Shown here: positions 6,566 through 7,911 of the stretch, piece by piece
How the letters are laid out: each line of letters begins with the position of its first letter
Numbering within the stretch: position 1 is the first letter of the stretch
Made by a program: the position numbers and the translations under genes
The notes under the pieces: model-generated
Seen by the model: only the letters and a program-made list of their open reading frames with translations
Told to the model about the DNA's origin: nothing
Databases searched by the model: none
NCBI GenBank assembly: GCA_017882245.1
Contig: JADGPV010000092.1
Coordinates: 1 to 7,911, forward strand
Source: Bacteroidales bacterium
GTDB lineage: Bacteria > Bacteroidota > Bacteroidia > Bacteroidales > VadinHA17
DNA: 7,911 nt
Direction of reading: 5' to 3'

Positions 6566-7696
6566 ATGCGCAATATGGGAGAAATAGTCATCAAAGAAGT
6601 CCTTTCCCGCAATGACCTCCGGGATTTTATCTATCTGCCTGAAAAAGTCCACAGGAACGAGCCGGAGTGGCTTCCGCCCATATATATGGACGAACGGGTT
6701 TTATACAATAAAAAGAAGAACAAATCATTCAAATACGCTGACGCCCTGATTCTGGTGGCTTATAAAAACAATAAGCCGGTTGGCAGAATCATGGGACTTA
6801 TCAACAGAAGATATAACACCATTCACAATGAGCAGCATGGCAGATTCTGTTTCATGGAGTGTTATAACGATCAGGAGGTGTTTCATGCTCTCATTAGCAG
6901 AGTTGAAGAATGGGTCAGACAGAACGGAATGGTCAAAATAGTGGGTCCGCTTGGATTCTCAGATAAGGATCCGCAGGGATTCCAGACAGAGGGATTTGAA
7001 TATCCTCAGTTCATGACCAGTGCCAACAATTCTCCGTATATGGTCAACCTGATTGAAAATGAGGGATATGCAAAAAAGGTTGATCTGGTGGATTACCTGG
7101 GTGATATGCCGAAGGAATTTCCGGTTGTATATGAAAGAGTGCTTAATAAAATTAAAAGGTCAGAAGAATATAAAATTACCGAGTTTGTCAACAAAAGGGA
7201 ACTCAGGTCATATATCCTGCGAATTCTTGAACTGATGAATGAAACATTCGCCGAGATATATGGATTTGTGCCGCTTAATGACAAGGAAAAGAAGGAATTT
7301 GCTGCACGGTACCTTCTCATCATTGATCCGGTTTTTGTAAAAGTGGCTGAAAAAGACGGACAGGTTATCGGGTTTGTTATCGCCATGCCTGATTTGAGTG
7401 CAGGAATAAAAGCCTGCAGGGGAAGGTTGCTCCCGTTTGGCATAATCAGGGTTCTTCGTGAATTAAAAAGATCAAAGAAACTGCTTATGGTGCTTGGCGG
7501 AGCGAAAAAAGAATTTCGCGGCAAGGGTATAGAAGTCCTGATGGGAGCCAAGATTCTCCAGGAGGGCATCGGACAAAAGCTGGTAAGTATCAACAGTCAT
7601 CTGGTCCTTGAAGACAACCTCAAAATGAGAGGTGAATATGAAAGGATAGGATGCCTGGTAGTCAAAAAGTTCAGGATCTACCAGAAAGATTTGTAA
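6566..7696 (+). CDS. Large GNAT-like acyltransferase, resembling the YghO / bacterial ceramide synthase group
   Basis: The 376-residue product has two GNAT-like halves. The N-terminal half contains FIYLPEKVHRN, WLPPIYMDE, a beta strand pair (LILVAYKNNKPVGRIMG, 61-77), GRFCFMECYND (92-102) and WVRQNGMVKIVGPLGFS (116-132), then EGFEYPQFM and a YMVNLIENEGY segment. The C-terminal half has GQVIGFVIAMPDL, a RGKGIEVL acyl-CoA-binding-like loop (R318-G321), LEDNLKMR near 348 and a closing KKFRIYQKDL. I recognise this order from proteins annotated as YghO-like or N-acyltransferases. That group includes, from memory, the Caulobacter ceramide synthase bCerS. A role in N-acylating a lipid base is therefore an inference. 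ATG 6566 is chosen (ATG 6575 is equally possible). An upstream ATG at 6464 would overlap the previous gene by 80 bases and add non-family residues. No membrane segment or signal is obvious. Confidence 0.82.
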   Translation: MRNMGEIVIKEVLSRNDLRDFIYLPEKVHRNEPEWLPPIYMDERVLYNKKKNKSFKYADALILVAYKNNKPVGRIMGLINRRYNTIHNEQHGRFCFMECYNDQEVFHALISRVEEWVRQNGMVKIVGPLGFSDKDPQGFQTEGFEYPQFMTSANNSPYMVNLIENEGYAKKVDLVDYLGDMPKEFPVVYERVLNKIKRSEEYKITEFVNKRELRSYILRILELMNETFAEIYGFVPLNDKEKKEFAARYLLIIDPVFVKVAEKDGQVIGFVIAMPDLSAGIKACRGRLLPFGIIRVLRELKRSKKLLMVLGGAKKEFRGKGIEVLMGAKILQEGIGQKLVSINSHLVLEDNLKMRGEYERIGCLVVKKFRIYQKDL

Positions 7697-7911
7697 GGAT
7701 TTTATCCATCCATCCGAGTACCTTTTCCTGATCTTCTTTTCTGCACATTTCCAGGCTCTGAACGCACATGAATTTAATGCAGGGATTGCTTTCGCATAGT
7801 TTGATTTTCCTGTCTATATAATCATCCGGACGGTTATAGGGCTTCAGATATACTAAATCTGGAGTAGCGATCTGCCTGTTGCCATTCCGGATCTGCAGAT
7901 GATTTGAAAGC
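7671..7911 (-). CDS. C-terminal end of an unrecognised protein entering from the right edge (5' partial)
   Basis: On the minus strand one frame is open from the right edge (first full codon at 7910-7908) to a TGA at 7671-7673, giving 79 residues. The other minus frame I translated from the edge stops within about 26 codons. Composition looks protein-like: TPDLVYLKPYNRPDDYID, then a cysteine-rich stretch with C-x4-C-x4-C-x6-C spacing (LCESNPC, IKFMC, VQSLEMC), then an amphipathic helix EDQEKVLGWMDKIL. I do not recognise the family. The four cysteines could bind a metal or iron-sulfur cluster, but this is only suggested by spacing. The end overlaps the convergent GNAT-like gene by 26 bases. The rest of the gene lies outside the window. 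Confidence 0.6.
   Translation of the reverse strand, partial: LSNHLQIRNGNRQIATPDLVYLKPYNRPDDYIDRKIKLCESNPCIKFMCVQSLEMCRKEDQEKVLGWMDKILTNLSGRS

Overview
The window looks like chromosomal DNA from a member of the Bacteroidetes (Bacteroidota), most likely an environmental Bacteroidales-type organism. The evidence is indirect. Start codons lack Shine-Dalgarno sequences, one promoter-like box fits the Bacteroidetes -7 consensus TAnnTTTG, and there is a short lipoprotein of a type common in the phylum. The branches of the acyltransferase, CDP-alcohol phosphotransferase and GNAT-like proteins also resemble those I know from this phylum. There are no RNA genes, insertion sequences or CRISPR arrays, and no stretch over 300 bases is free of genes.

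Left block (1-3801, + strand). The window opens inside a very large outer-membrane protein. What remains is an usher-like plug and beta-barrel, followed by periplasmic beta-sandwich domains (one with a calcium-loop-like SdrD_B-type motif) and three C-terminal SPOR domains separated by linkers. Its N-terminus lies off the left edge. Twelve bases later comes nfo, endonuclease IV, with all nine metal ligands in E. coli numbering.

Middle block (3808-4814, - strand). This is a flavin reductase-family protein followed by a small NTF2-like (DUF4440/SnoaL-like) lipoprotein. They converge on nfo with only six bases between the stop codons.

Right block (4953-7696, + strand). A compact three-gene unit is transcribed divergently from the flavin reductase gene. 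It encodes a PlsC-type acyltransferase of the hemolysin-like branch, a CDP-alcohol phosphatidyltransferase, and a large GNAT-like protein that resembles the YghO / bacterial ceramide synthase group. Gaps of 7 and 22 bases suggest one operon. Together the three could acylate a lipid backbone and add a phospho-head group, so a non-canonical membrane lipid pathway (sphingolipid, inositol lipid or amino-acyl lipid) is a reasonable inference, not a demonstration.

Right edge (7671-7911, - strand). The last 79 codons of a gene entering from beyond the window overlap the 3' end of the GNAT-like gene by 26 bases. I do not recognise it; it carries four closely spaced cysteines.

The two items most worth a second look are the usher-like barrel joined to a triple SPOR tail and the three-gene lipid operon.
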